Positions 15,760 through 23,331 of a stretch of DNA of 61,059 nucleotides are shown piece by piece. Numbering within the stretch: position 1 is the stretch's first letter; each line of letters begins with the position of its first letter. The translations under genes and the position numbers were made by a program. Origin of the DNA: a virus; the IMG/VR virus record IMGVR_UViG_3300036806_000045, positions 1-61,059 of that record, one strand, 5' to 3'. The notes beneath the pieces were generated by a model, which saw only the letters and a list, made by a program, of their open reading frames with translations, did not search any database and was not told the origin of the DNA.

Positions 15760-16281
15760 GTGCTTCGACATTCCTCACCCTTCCTTCTGACAGCACACCG
15801 CGCTGAGCCTCACGGGCGTGTGATTATGACAGAGCAATGTCGGTCCATGCCAACCAGATTCGGCAGTGAATATAGCGTCAATGCCACGAGTTCACACCCG
15901 AAACGATGGGAGAGTTCTGTCACTCTCGCCGCGGTATCGTGCGTCTTTGATACGACTTCGATTTATAAAAAAATGGAAAGGATCGTCCATGCCACTTCGC
16001 ACGCGGCGATCGCCGCTGACGTGGAAGCAGATGCTCGACGCTGCGGATTTAGCGGAGGCTCGAATAAGCGAGGTGCTGCTCCACAATCGATTGCCGCGCC
16101 ATTCGCGAACATTGCTGAGCACGACGCGGCAGGAACTGCGGGCGATGCTGATCCGCGCCGGGCGGCGACCGACAGGAACGTTACCGGAGTAACATTCCGA
16201 AACGCGATTAATGGGGTCGCTCCTGCCGCGCTCCTAGCCGCCCTGCTCAACTCTCTCTCGGCCGTGGGTGCGTCGCTATGA
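15760..16281 (+). CDS. Doubtful 173-residue reading frame
   Basis: In its favour: GGAGG five bases before a GTG start, and a stop that overlaps the next ATG (ATGA). Against it: poor third-position GC across its second half, many weak Ala/Ser stretches, and a better-looking frame (15990-16192) lying inside it. The true content may be a shorter peptide from this ribosome site. Only one of the two overlapping calls is likely to be right. Confidence 0.25.
   Translation: MLRHSSPFLLTAHRAEPHGRVIMTEQCRSMPTRFGSEYSVNATSSHPKRWESSVTLAAVSCVFDTTSIYKKMERIVHATSHAAIAADVEADARRCGFSGGSNKRGAAPQSIAAPFANIAEHDAAGTAGDADPRRAATDRNVTGVTFRNAINGVAPAALLAALLNSLSAVGASL
15990..16192 (+). CDS. Small basic helical protein, 67 residues
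   Basis: ATG 15990 has AAAGGA upstream. The product (LTWKQMLDAADLAEARISEVLLHNR...LLSTTRQELRAMLIRAGRR) is helical and basic, with good third-position GC, unlike the competing longer frame. It would be the first gene of the rightward early operon. DNA binding is possible but not shown. Confidence 0.5.
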
Positions 16282-16580
16282 CGCCGCGCGAGATTCTCAT
16301 CGCCGCCCGCGCGCTGATCGCCGACCTGAAGTCATGGACGCAGGGTGCGTACCAGCGTGACGCAAAAGGCCGCATGTGCAAGCCGGAGAATGCCGTCTGC
16401 TGGTGTAGCGAAGCCGCGATCTTGCGCAGCGGCCGAGGCTTTCCGGCACCAACATGGGCGGCAGCAGACATCCTGCAATCTGTTGTGGGTGGCCTGATTT
16501 TCGACTGGAACGACGCCCCCGACCGCACGCATGCCGAGGTGCTGGCCGCGTTCGATCGCGCGATCGAGGTGGCGCCATGA
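16278..16580 (+). CDS. DUF6197 family protein
   Basis: A 100-residue protein resembling the DUF6197 pattern: AARALIADLKSWTQGAYQRDAKGRMCKPENAVCWCSEAAI, later helix AAADILQS and HAEVLAAFDRAIEVAP. The WTQG, Asp-Gly and CWCSEAA blocks are the family's conserved points. Common in actinobacterial and proteobacterial phages; biochemical role unknown. Its stop overlaps the next ATG by four bases. Confidence 0.7.
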   Translation: MTPREILIAARALIADLKSWTQGAYQRDAKGRMCKPENAVCWCSEAAILRSGRGFPAPTWAAADILQSVVGGLIFDWNDAPDRTHAEVLAAFDRAIEVAP

Positions 16581-16840
16581 CTACCACCCCCTCAGACGCC
16601 CAGTTCCTGTCGCTCTGCATCGAGGCAACGCGCGTCGTGATGCAGGACCTCGGTGGTGAGCATCGCCCGTCGTGCGCGGCGGCAGACGCCTCGATTGATA
16701 AGGCTTTGGAATTTCTGGACGAGGCGTTGTCGTCGCTGCGTGCGGCGCGGCGTGAGGTTAAGTGCGAGTTGCTGGAGGCCGACGAGATCGAGGCTGGCGA
16801 CAAGCGGTATCGGTCTTGGGGTGTGGAGGTGGTGCGATGA
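16577..16840 (+). CDS. Unknown helical protein, 87 residues
   Basis: Start and stop both overlap neighbours by four bases. The middle is a long helix (ASIDKALEFLDEALSSLRAARREVKCELLEADEIEAG). No family recognised; one of a chain of small early proteins. Confidence 0.6.
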   Translation: MTTTPSDAQFLSLCIEATRVVMQDLGGEHRPSCAAADASIDKALEFLDEALSSLRAARREVKCELLEADEIEAGDKRYRSWGVEVVR

Positions 16841-17037
16841 TTCCACCACCCCGTCACGACCCCGAGGCCCTGTTCATGGCGATGTGCGATATCCGCAACT
16901 GCTGCATATCAATCGGGCGTCGACGCACTGACGATCCGACAATCCGCGAGGCTCTGCGGAAGCTCGATTGCCTAGCTGGCGAAATGCACCTTGAGATCGA
17001 GACATGTGAGCCGCAGTCACCGCTGGTGACGCCATGA
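16837..17037 (+). CDS. Unknown 66-residue protein
   Basis: Coupled at both ends by ATGA overlaps. Contains CDIRNCCISIGRRR and a helix IREALRKLDCLAGEMHLEIE. Four Cys residues, no clear metal site. Function unknown. Confidence 0.55.
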   Translation: MIPPPRHDPEALFMAMCDIRNCCISIGRRRTDDPTIREALRKLDCLAGEMHLEIETCEPQSPLVTP

Positions 17038-17288
17038 GCGAGTGGCAACCGATCGAGACGGCGCCGAAGGATGGTAGCGCAATCCTAATTTATGAACCAA
17101 TGGGTCATTTCGGCAGGTTGCGTTGTGATTATCGAGCAGAGCGCGATGGTCCTATATTGGAATTCGACGACTACCGTTTTGCGATCGGATATTGGCGTCC
17201 GTATCGAAGTGGAGGTTGGGGCAATCGCAATTGTAGCGATGTAAAGCCGACCCACTGGATGCCGCTACCGGAGCCACCCAAGCCATGA
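17034..17288 (+). CDS. DUF551-like protein
   Basis: An 84-residue protein opening SEWQPIETAPKDGSAILIYEP and closing HWMPLPEPPKP, the conserved start and end blocks of DUF551, a small domain seen in many phage early regions. Function unknown. Overlaps neighbours on both sides. Confidence 0.85.
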   Translation: MSEWQPIETAPKDGSAILIYEPMGHFGRLRCDYRAERDGPILEFDDYRFAIGYWRPYRSGGWGNRNCSDVKPTHWMPLPEPPKP

Positions 17289-17530
17289 AACGCGCCACGG
17301 TCCACCTGGTCGATCGCAGCGTCGCAGAGGCGTGGCTGCGCTGCGGTGTTAAGCCGCCGGGCGATGGGTTTCGCGAAGTGCGGCGGCGCCGCGTCAACTG
17401 GGAACTCCTCGGCGCGTGGGTAGCCACAGCCGCTATCGGCGTTGTGGTTTGGTATGTCGCGCTGCTGGAGTTTACGCGCGGGCTGGAGTGGCTTTTTGTT
17501 GCAATAAGTGAAGGGAGAGTAACTTGGTAG
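17285..17530 (+). CDS. Small single-span membrane protein
   Basis: An 81-residue protein with a basic cytoplasmic-type N-terminus (FREVRRRRVNWELL) followed by one hydrophobic span (GAWVATAAIGVVVWYVALLEF), predicting N-in topology. Small early membrane proteins of this kind are often superinfection-exclusion or host-interaction factors; here the role is unknown. Confidence 0.65.
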   Translation: MKRATVHLVDRSVAEAWLRCGVKPPGDGFREVRRRRVNWELLGAWVATAAIGVVVWYVALLEFTRGLEWLFVAISEGRVTW

Positions 17531-17781
17531 AAGAGCATATTCACATTGTCGTCGAGATGCCGACCGCTGACGGCCGGTTCGAACAAGCGCGTAATACGCT
17601 GAAGCTGGAGCCAGTGCTGGCCGCGATTGCAGACGCAATGGTGAATGCCGGCCTGCAATACCGTATATCGCACCAAGAAGCCCCCGCCGCGAAGGGGAAG
17701 AAGCCCCGCGCGCCGCGCAGTGACGCCGGCAAGCCGCGGGCGAAGAAGGCGAACGGCGAGGCGGCGGAGTCGGTGGTGTGA
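17524..17781 (+). CDS. Unknown protein with basic disordered tail, 85 residues
   Basis: TTG start at 17524 preceded by GGGAG. Folded N-terminal half (IHIVVEMPTADGRFEQARNTLKLEPVLAAIADAMVNAG) and a Lys/Pro/Ala-rich tail (KGKKPRAPRSDAGKPRAKKANG) that could bind nucleic acid. The stop overlaps the GTG of the exonuclease gene, so it may assist recombination. Confidence 0.55.
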   Translation: MVEEHIHIVVEMPTADGRFEQARNTLKLEPVLAAIADAMVNAGLQYRISHQEAPAAKGKKPRAPRSDAGKPRAKKANGEAAESVV

Positions 17782-18467
17782 TCACTTACTACAAGGATCT
17801 GATCCAGGGCAGTGATGAGTGGCTTGCTGCCCGCTGCGGATTACTCACCGCCAGCGAAATCAAGCACATCCTGACGCCCACGCTCAAGCTCGCTAACAAC
17901 GACAAGACGCGCGCCCACGTGTGGGAACTCCTGGCCCAGCGCATCACGAAATACGTCGAGCCCAGCTACATATCTGACGACATGCTACGCGGTCGAGAAG
18001 ACGAGATACTGGCGCGCGCTTACTATTCCGAGTTCTACGCGCCAGTGACCGACATGGGCTTCATCACCAACGATCGGTGGGGCTTCACCATCGGCTGCTC
18101 ACCTGACGGCTTAGTGGGCGAAGATGGCGCGATCGAGTGCAAGTCTCGCCGTCAGCACTTTCAGGTCGAGACGATCGCGGAATCAATGCTTGGCCAGGTC
18201 GCGCCGTCAGACTTCATGATGCAAACCCAGACGATCATGCTCGTGTCTGAGCGCAAGTGGGTTGATTTCATCAGCTACAGCGGCGGCCTGCCGATGGTCA
18301 CGATCCGCGTGTATCCGGACCCGGTTGTGCAAAAGGCCATCATCGATGCGGCGACCGCGTTCGAGGAGAGGCTGGCCGAGAAGATGGACAAATATGCGGA
18401 GGCGCTTTCGTCTCGGATGCGGCTGATTGCCACTGAGCGCCGGATAGAACAGGAGATATTCGCTTAA
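17778..18467 (+). CDS. YqaJ/lambda-type exonuclease
   Basis: A 229-residue 5'-3' exonuclease of the PD-(D/E)XK recombinase family. Motifs: IQGSDEWLAARCGLLTASE near the N-terminus, GREDEILAR (helix Glu), and IGCSPDGLVGEDGAIECKS with Asp110, Glu120 and Lys122 as the catalytic set. It resects DNA ends so a partner can anneal single strands. GTG start overlaps the upstream TGA. Length is normal for the family. Confidence 0.92.
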   Translation: MITYYKDLIQGSDEWLAARCGLLTASEIKHILTPTLKLANNDKTRAHVWELLAQRITKYVEPSYISDDMLRGREDEILARAYYSEFYAPVTDMGFITNDRWGFTIGCSPDGLVGEDGAIECKSRRQHFQVETIAESMLGQVAPSDFMMQTQTIMLVSERKWVDFISYSGGLPMVTIRVYPDPVVQKAIIDAATAFEERLAEKMDKYAEALSSRMRLIATERRIEQEIFA

Positions 18468-18468
18468 G

Positions 18469-19185
18469 ATGCAAGAGCCACAACATTACGTCTACTTGCA
18501 CCGGCGAGCGACGGATGGCGCGATATTCTACGTAGGTAAGGGAAAGAGAGGACGCGCGTGGAGCGCTAGCGGTAGAAACAGGCAATGGAGATTTGTGCAG
18601 AAGAAACATGGCCACGGAGTGCAGATCATTAAAGACAGGATGCACGAGCCATGCGCACTTGCCATGGAGAGGATTATCATCTTCCACATAGGCCGTCCGT
18701 CTTTGGTTAACCTAGTTGACGGTGGTGGAGGCACGACCGGATGGAGGCACTCCGAAGATACAAAGAAGCGCATCGGAGCATTCAACAAGGGTAAGAAGGC
18801 AACACAGAAAGCGCTTGATGCTCTTGATAGGTTTAGGTTCCAACCACGCACCGAGGCGTGGCGAGCCAACATGAGCGTGGCGGCGAAGGCTAGGACTGCG
18901 AACAGGACACGCTCGCCAGAAACCCGTGCGAAGATTGCCGCTTCTCATATTGGGATGAGACCGTCTCCTGAAACTTTGGAAAAACTTAGAGTGTCACATT
19001 TGGGGAAATGTGGGCGTCTAAACTCCAGTTATGATCACACAATAAGGACTTTTGAACACCCTACTCATGGGATATTTATCGGCACCCAAGGCGATCTGAT
19101 CGCAACCTATAACTTGGGAAGTTCCTGTGTGTCATCGGTAATCCATGGCAAACAGAAGACAGTAAAGGGATGGAGGATAGTATGA
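18469..19185 (+). CDS. GIY-YIG homing endonuclease with NUMOD repeats
   Basis: A 238-residue free-standing homing endonuclease. The N-terminal catalytic domain shows HYVYLHRRATDGAIFYVGKG (GIY-YIG variant) and ALAMERIIIF. It is followed by NUMOD3-type DNA-binding repeats (HSEDTKKRIGAFNKGKK, SPETRAKIAASHIGMRPSPETLEKLRVSHLGK) and a NUMOD1-type C-terminus (GTQGDLIATYNLGSSCVSSVIHGKQKTVKGWRI). Visibly more AT-rich than its neighbours, consistent with recent transfer. Its stop overlaps the next ATG, so it has inserted neatly between two recombination genes. Confidence 0.93.
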   Translation: MQEPQHYVYLHRRATDGAIFYVGKGKRGRAWSASGRNRQWRFVQKKHGHGVQIIKDRMHEPCALAMERIIIFHIGRPSLVNLVDGGGGTTGWRHSEDTKKRIGAFNKGKKATQKALDALDRFRFQPRTEAWRANMSVAAKARTANRTRSPETRAKIAASHIGMRPSPETLEKLRVSHLGKCGRLNSSYDHTIRTFEHPTHGIFIGTQGDLIATYNLGSSCVSSVIHGKQKTVKGWRIV

Positions 19186-19895
19186 TAGACATGCGTCCAA
19201 CGATCGAGCCAAAAACGGACCAGCTGAATGCGGACTCGCTAATAGCCGGACCGATCACGATCAAGGTAACGAAGGTATCACTCTGCAAAGAGCCAGAGCA
19301 GCCGATCGCGATCAACTTCGAGGGTGACAATGGGAAACCATATCGCCCAGGAAAATCCATGCGTCGCGTTCTGGTGAACGTGTGGGGACCCGACGGCGCG
19401 GCCTACGTCGGCCGCAGCATGACGCTCTATCGCGACGATGCGGTGAAGTTCGGCGGCCTCGATGTCGGCGGCATTCGCATCAGCCACCTGTCGCACATCA
19501 CGCGGCCCGTCACGATGGCGCTGACGGCGAGCCGCGCAGCGCGCAAGCCGTTCACGGTTCAGCCGCTCGTCGCCGTGGAGGAGCCTAAGAAGCGCACCGT
19601 GGCCACGTTCCTTGATGAGATCGAGGCGGAATTCTCGGCTGCTGATTCTGTTGCCGCCGTCGATGCGCTGGAGGCCCGCGACGACGTGCATAAGGCGCTG
19701 AGCACGTTCCGCAACGGCGGCCTTGAGAGGTTGCGCGGTATCATCGACGGCGCCCGCACACGCCTCGCGTCGGCCGGCGAGGATGATGGTCTGACGGACG
19801 AGGCGCCCGCTATCGAGAACGCGCCGGAGAACGCCAGCGACTGGCCCGGCCCCGACCCCGACGAGATGCGGCGCCAGCGTGAGGCTGCGGCGTGA
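19182..19895 (+). CDS. Probable recombination partner or ssDNA-binding-like protein
   Basis: A 237-residue protein. ATG 19182 is chosen because GGAGG lies five bases upstream and the ATGA overlaps the homing endonuclease stop; an earlier ATG at 19170 would remove that site. The N-terminal domain (LNADSLIAGPITIKVTKV...GKPYRPGKSMRRVLVNVWGPDGAAYVGRSMTLYRDDAVKFGGLDVGGIRISHLSHI) belongs to a family often found beside YqaJ exonucleases in phages. The acidic C-terminal tail resembles SSB or annealing proteins. Function inferred from context. Confidence 0.6.
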   Translation: MIDMRPTIEPKTDQLNADSLIAGPITIKVTKVSLCKEPEQPIAINFEGDNGKPYRPGKSMRRVLVNVWGPDGAAYVGRSMTLYRDDAVKFGGLDVGGIRISHLSHITRPVTMALTASRAARKPFTVQPLVAVEEPKKRTVATFLDEIEAEFSAADSVAAVDALEARDDVHKALSTFRNGGLERLRGIIDGARTRLASAGEDDGLTDEAPAIENAPENASDWPGPDPDEMRRQREAAA

Positions 19896-20113
19896 GCGCG
19901 CCCATCACCCTCGACGCGCAGATCGCCGATGTCGAGCGCGAGATCAGCATGCGCAAGGCGGTGTACCCCAAGTGGATCGCAGCCGGGAAGTTGAAGCAGG
20001 CGAAGGCTGACGCACAGATCGCCTCGATGGAGGCGGTCAGCGTCACGCTCAACTGGCTGCGGCGCAACGAGGAGACAATCCGGCGCGCGGTGAATGCGGC
20101 GAAGGGTGTGTGA
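19892..20113 (+). CDS. Small coiled-coil protein, 73 residues
   Basis: GTG start overlaps the upstream TGA. Sequence pattern LDAQIADVEREISMRKAVYPKWIAAGKLKQAKADAQIASMEAVSVTLNWLRR resembles a small phage protein family in recombination operons. Helical throughout; function unknown. Confidence 0.65.
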   Translation: MSAPITLDAQIADVEREISMRKAVYPKWIAAGKLKQAKADAQIASMEAVSVTLNWLRRNEETIRRAVNAAKGV

Positions 20114-20466
20114 TGAATCTGACCTACCTAGCCACTCCCTACACGCGGTACCCAGGCGGACACGCTGCGGCATTCGAACTCGCGTGCCGGTCGGCTGCCA
20201 CGTTCCTCTCGGCCGGCATCCCGGTTTTCTCACCGATCGCGCACTCGCACCCGATCGCGCTGTTCATGACCAAGGAGCAGGTGTTCGACCACGATCTCTG
20301 GGTGAAGATCGACGCGCCTATGCTGGCCGCCTGTGATTCGATGATCGTCGTCACAGCAGACGGATGGCGTGAGAGCACGGGCGTAAAGCATGAGATCGCC
20401 ATGTTCGAGAAGGCCGGCAAGCCGATCGTTTATTGGGCGCCAGGGGAGCCGGTTCTCGATGCCTGA
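20113..20466 (+). CDS. DUF1937 protein (nucleoside deoxyribosyltransferase-like)
   Basis: A 117-residue protein: LTYLATPYTRYPGG, a helix with AAAFELACRSAATFLSAGIPVFSPIAHSHPIA, DLWVKIDAPMLAACDSMIVV, and GWRESTGVKHEIAMFEKAGKPIVYW. These are the DUF1937 blocks, a Rossmann-like fold related to nucleoside 2-deoxyribosyltransferases, suggesting a nucleotide or nucleoside substrate (possibly a small-molecule signal). Substrate not known. Confidence 0.85.
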   Translation: MNLTYLATPYTRYPGGHAAAFELACRSAATFLSAGIPVFSPIAHSHPIALFMTKEQVFDHDLWVKIDAPMLAACDSMIVVTADGWRESTGVKHEIAMFEKAGKPIVYWAPGEPVLDA

Positions 20467-20806
20467 CGACGCCCCCCGCTGGCTCGACGCAGAAGGCGCC
20501 GCCAAGTACATCAGCGTGAAGCCGTCCTCGCTGCCGCGCCTGGTGCGCGAGGGCCGAATCCCCCCGCCGAACCGCGAACTGGGCGAGCGCCGGCCCCGCT
20601 GGGACCGCCTGGCACTTGACGCGGCGTTCGAGGGCGGCACAGCGTCTACGGACGTGCGGGCGGTATTCCAAGGAGTCGCCGATGAAATTGCGGCCGAAGG
20701 GTCGAAAGGCCGGCCGGGTCGTCAGGCACACTCTGGCAGACGGAACGGCCAAGGAATACCACTACGCCCCGCACCGTCGGGAGCCGAAAGAGCAGATCGG
20801 CGCTGA
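20459..20806 (+). CDS. Excisionase-like (AlpA/MerR-type) HTH protein
   Basis: ATG 20459 overlaps the DUF1937 stop. The N-terminal 55 residues (PRWLDAEGAAKYISVKPSSLPRLVREGRIPPPNRELGERRPRWDRLAL) form a winged HTH of the excisionase or AlpA kind. The last third overlaps the integrase by 125 bases in another frame. Position directly before the integrase suggests a directionality factor. Confidence 0.75.
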   Translation: MPDDAPRWLDAEGAAKYISVKPSSLPRLVREGRIPPPNRELGERRPRWDRLALDAAFEGGTASTDVRAVFQGVADEIAAEGSKGRPGRQAHSGRRNGQGIPLRPAPSGAERADRR

Positions 20807-21671
20807 CAGCCTCCACACGCTGATCGCGGCATTCCAGCGCAGTCCGAAGTGGCGGAATCTGTCCGCCGCCACCCAGCAAAATTACATCCACTACCTGAAA
20901 CCGCTTCACCGCGCCGCGCATGTGCGCGTGACGGAGATCCGACGTCGCGATCTCGTCGCTGTCCGCGATCAGATAGCAGCGTCCCGCGGCGACGGAGCAG
21001 CGATCGGCTTTGTGCGATCGGTCTCGGCGCTGCTGGCGTGGGCGGTCGAGAATGACTGGCTCGAGTACAATCCGGCCCGTGGACTGGCCAAGGACCTCGC
21101 ACACGGGCATCTGCCTGCATGGCGCCCAGAGGACGCCGCCATCGCCATGGAGCGCCTACCGGAGCCTCTGCGGCGGGTGGTCGTCCTGGCGCTCTACACG
21201 GGCCAGCGCCGCGGCGATCTGTGCGCCCTGACCTGGGCGGCGTACGATGGACGCGCGATCCGGTTGACGCAGGAGAAGACGGACGAGCCGCTGGTCATTC
21301 CCTGCCACCCGGAGCTGAAGGCCGAGCTCGACGCGTGGCGGGCAGGACCGGTTGCCGCGCTGCCATCAGCGCCGATCCTGACCGCGCCGGGCGGCAAGCC
21401 GTGGAAGCCCAATCTGCTGTCGCACTACTTGCCGCCCGCGCTGGTGCGCATCGGCCTGTCCAACGAGTTGAATGTCCACGGGCTGCGGAAGCTGGCGGCC
21501 GCGACACTGGCCGAGGTCGGCTGCACGGAAAAGGAAATCGCAGCGATCACCGGGCATAAGACGCTTGGGATGGTGCAGCTCTACACCAAATCTGCCGATC
21601 AGCAGAAGCTGGCCGGCGCCGCGATGGTCCGGTGGATCGGACAAACCGGGACAAATAAACAAAACCGCTAG
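20682..21671 (+). CDS. int: Tyrosine-type phage integrase
   Basis: A 329-residue site-specific recombinase. ATG 20682 has AGGAG seven bases upstream. A SAM-like core-binding domain (about 40-125) precedes the catalytic domain with Arg176 (TGQRRGD), Lys199, His266-x-x-Arg269 (HGLRK), His292 (GHKT) and Tyr301 nucleophile (LYTKSAD). It would integrate the phage into a host att site. It is the last rightward gene before a structured non-coding region. Confidence 0.95.
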   Translation: MKLRPKGRKAGRVVRHTLADGTAKEYHYAPHRREPKEQIGADSLHTLIAAFQRSPKWRNLSAATQQNYIHYLKPLHRAAHVRVTEIRRRDLVAVRDQIAASRGDGAAIGFVRSVSALLAWAVENDWLEYNPARGLAKDLAHGHLPAWRPEDAAIAMERLPEPLRRVVVLALYTGQRRGDLCALTWAAYDGRAIRLTQEKTDEPLVIPCHPELKAELDAWRAGPVAALPSAPILTAPGGKPWKPNLLSHYLPPALVRIGLSNELNVHGLRKLAAATLAEVGCTEKEIAAITGHKTLGMVQLYTKSADQQKLAGAAMVRWIGQTGTNKQNR

Positions 21672-21891
21672 GAATATCAGAGGGTTATATGCGTGCGATC
21701 TTCGTCATGATAAGATGGAATCGTTGATTTGATTGATGATTTTGGACAAATGCAGCGGGTGGTCCGGCTGCGGCGTGAGTTCATCACCTTCCAACAAAAA
21801 AGGTGAATTCCGCAGCCGCCCTAGGCGGCCCGATACAAGATTCGCCTAGGTCGCGTAACGGTCGGAGGCGGCCGGCGGGTTTGTGTCAGGT
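21672..21891. other. Non-coding region after integrase: structured DNA, attP/terminator candidate
   Basis: A 220-bp gap between convergent genes. Two structures dominate: a hairpin at 21766-21817 with outer stem GGCTGCGG/CCGCAGCC and inner stem TCACCTT/AAGGTGA, and an 8-bp perfect inverted repeat CCTAGGCG...CGCCTAGG at 21820-21850 with a 15-base centre. Either may terminate the facing transcripts. The position directly after int also makes this a reasonable place for attP. No tRNA-like end is visible. Confidence 0.5.
21766..21817. terminator. Hairpin between convergent operons
   Basis: Outer 8-bp stem (21766-21773 with 21810-21817), inner 7-bp stem (21784-21790 with 21800-21806), with asymmetric bulges between. 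The loop carries an A-run. Lies where the rightward int operon meets the leftward accessory run; no long T tract follows, so termination is plausible rather than certain. Confidence 0.4.
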
Positions 21892-22158
21892 TTACTCGGC
21901 ATCGGTGACATCATCCTCAAAGTCTCCATTCTCGATTTGATCGAGTGCCGCGTTGATGACGGCCGCGCGATCCTCTCTGTCACCGGCATTCGGCCCCCAT
22001 GTGGCATGAGCCTGGACAACGCCCATTGCCTTGAAACGTTTGCGTAGCCGATCCTGCTCTGGTGCGGTGGTTCGGTTTTCGTAGCCTATCCATTCCGACA
22101 GCTTGTGAAGCCCCGCGTCGATAGCTTCCTGGTCACGAGGATCGGTGGTTTCAGACAT
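21892..22158 (-). CDS. Small acidic accessory protein A7, 88 residues
   Basis: Last gene of the leftward accessory run. Opens MSETTDPRD, sharing the run's start-proximal motif (GAAACCACCGA just after the ATG). ATGTCTGA overlaps the upstream stop. Helical middle (AIDAGLHKLSEWIGYE, RLRKRFKAMGVVQAHATWG) and acidic tail. No family recognised. Confidence 0.65.
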   Translation of the reverse strand: MSETTDPRDQEAIDAGLHKLSEWIGYENRTTAPEQDRLRKRFKAMGVVQAHATWGPNAGDREDRAAVINAALDQIENGDFEDDVTDAE

Positions 22159-22525
22159 GGGGTTGTTCCAACTTCATAGTGAGACGATAGCCGACGTGGC
22201 CGTCTATGTTGGTCAACCCCTGGCTTGCTGCCCATGTGTCGAAGAACACGCTCTCAGGCCAAGGGACCGGCCCTTCCATGCCGGCGTCCATCCACTGAGT
22301 CATCGAATGCATGACGCCAGCGTGGTATCCGTGCCCAAATCCACCGAACTCACGAATGATCTTGAGCGCAATGCGCAGTCGTATCACCCGCGTTCCAGCG
22401 CGCGCCGCTACACGTTGGTAGTGGACCGGACAGTCGCACTCTCGACCGACCATGCCCAAGCCATTGTGACTGAGTTCGCAGTCGCAGAGATCGAGCGGTT
22501 CGGTGGTTCGGATTTTGTCAGGCAT
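22151..22525 (-). CDS. Accessory protein A6, 124 residues
   Basis: ATG 22525 (MPDKIRTTEP) is preferred over TTG 22534 because AGGAG lies ten bases upstream and ATGCCTGA overlaps the previous stop. Contains CDCELSHNGLGMVGRECDCPVHYQR, a Cys/His set that may bind metal, and FGHGYHAGVMHSMTQWMD. Function unknown. Confidence 0.65.
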   Translation of the reverse strand: MPDKIRTTEPLDLCDCELSHNGLGMVGRECDCPVHYQRVAARAGTRVIRLRIALKIIREFGGFGHGYHAGVMHSMTQWMDAGMEGPVPWPESVFFDTWAASQGLTNIDGHVGYRLTMKLEQPHV

Positions 22526-22721
22526 TAGTTGCAAGCTCCTTCCACGTCCATACGACAGCGGAAGTTGAAAGCATGATTGCGGCGGGAAGGGCCAAGTGCT
22601 GGAATTGGGTCACGCTCAGCAGAAACCAGACAACCCCGGCACCAGTCAAAACGCCACGACATGCAGCCCCGATAAGCCGCGTCTCTCTGCGATAATCATC
22701 GGTGGTTTGGTTTTCACTCAT
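22518..22721 (-). CDS. Accessory membrane protein A5, 67 residues
   Basis: Opens MSENQTTDDYR (run motif). Two hydrophobic spans are likely: GVLTGAGVVWFLLSVTQF and LALPAAIMLSTSAVVWTW, predicting a small hairpin membrane protein. GGAGG precedes the ATG and the ATGA overlaps the upstream stop. Confidence 0.65.
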   Translation of the reverse strand: MSENQTTDDYRRETRLIGAACRGVLTGAGVVWFLLSVTQFQHLALPAAIMLSTSAVVWTWKELATNA

Positions 22722-22891
22722 GGCGCCGCAACCTCCATCTCGTCCCAGCCCAACAGTGAGATGCGATCATCGATGTCACCTAGTAGTTCATCCATCAGGC
22801 CATAACCCGAGAACTCGAATTCCTGATCTGGCACATCATTGACCAGCCGACGCACACGGATGGCATAGGTGATCGTGGTTTTGTCGGTCAC
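22718..22891 (-). CDS. Accessory protein A4, 57 residues
   Basis: GTG 22891 (VTDKTTITYAIRV) is chosen over ATG 22936 because it follows GAGG by eight bases, lies just after the upstream stop, and restores the run's conserved N-terminal motif. Beta-rich start and an acidic end (MDELLGDIDDRISLLGWDEME). Unknown function. Confidence 0.6.
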   Translation of the reverse strand: MTDKTTITYAIRVRRLVNDVPDQEFEFSGYGLMDELLGDIDDRISLLGWDEMEVAAP

Positions 22892-22901
22892 TGACTGATC
22901 C

Positions 22902-23114
22902 TCAAAATGGGGAAGGACTATCGGAGGGGTCCACATAGGACTGCCTCAAGGCGGCGGCTACCGCGTCAGCCTTCTCCCGAGCCATGTAGCCACTGCCCAC
23001 GACTAAAAGCACCCCATCAGGCAGTCGGACATACCACTCCGTAGTGCCGCCCATCTCGCCAGCGATGTGCCGATGGCACACAACGGCAGCGGTGGTTTTG
23101 GGGTTAGCCGGCAT
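22902..23114 (-). CDS. Accessory protein A3, 70 residues
   Basis: Opens MPANPKTTAAVVCHRH (run motif). GGAGTG upstream; start overlaps the previous stop. Core GTTEWYVRLPDGVLLVVGSGYMAREKADAVAAALRQ reads as a small beta-beta-alpha domain. No family recognised. Confidence 0.65.
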   Translation of the reverse strand: MPANPKTTAAVVCHRHIAGEMGGTTEWYVRLPDGVLLVVGSGYMAREKADAVAAALRQSYVDPSDSPSPF

Positions 23115-23331
23115 TGTATTTCACTCCATGCTTCTTGCACCACGCTCGACTGCCGCAGAACAATTCGCTGTTTCGGTTCGGGCATTCCCAGTCGCACTCC
23201 TCGGAGCCCGCCTTGAGGCATTGGCCATCCGGCATGAGGCCACAATCCTCGTAGCCGTCGCCGTCTTCTTCATCCCAATCGCGAGGGTCATCGTCGTAAT
23301 ATTCCGGCTCCGCGGTCGTTTTGTCGGTCAT
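23104..23331 (-). CDS. Accessory acidic Cys-rich protein A2, 75 residues
   Basis: Opens MTDKTTAEPEYYDDD (run motif), with a highly acidic first third, then seven Cys (CGLMPDGQCLKAGSEECDWECPNRN...CGSRAWCKK), suggesting a zinc-bound fold. The acidic surface would fit a DNA mimic or inhibitor, which is speculation. Confidence 0.65.
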   Translation of the reverse strand: MTDKTTAEPEYYDDDPRDWDEEDGDGYEDCGLMPDGQCLKAGSEECDWECPNRNSELFCGSRAWCKKHGVKYNAG

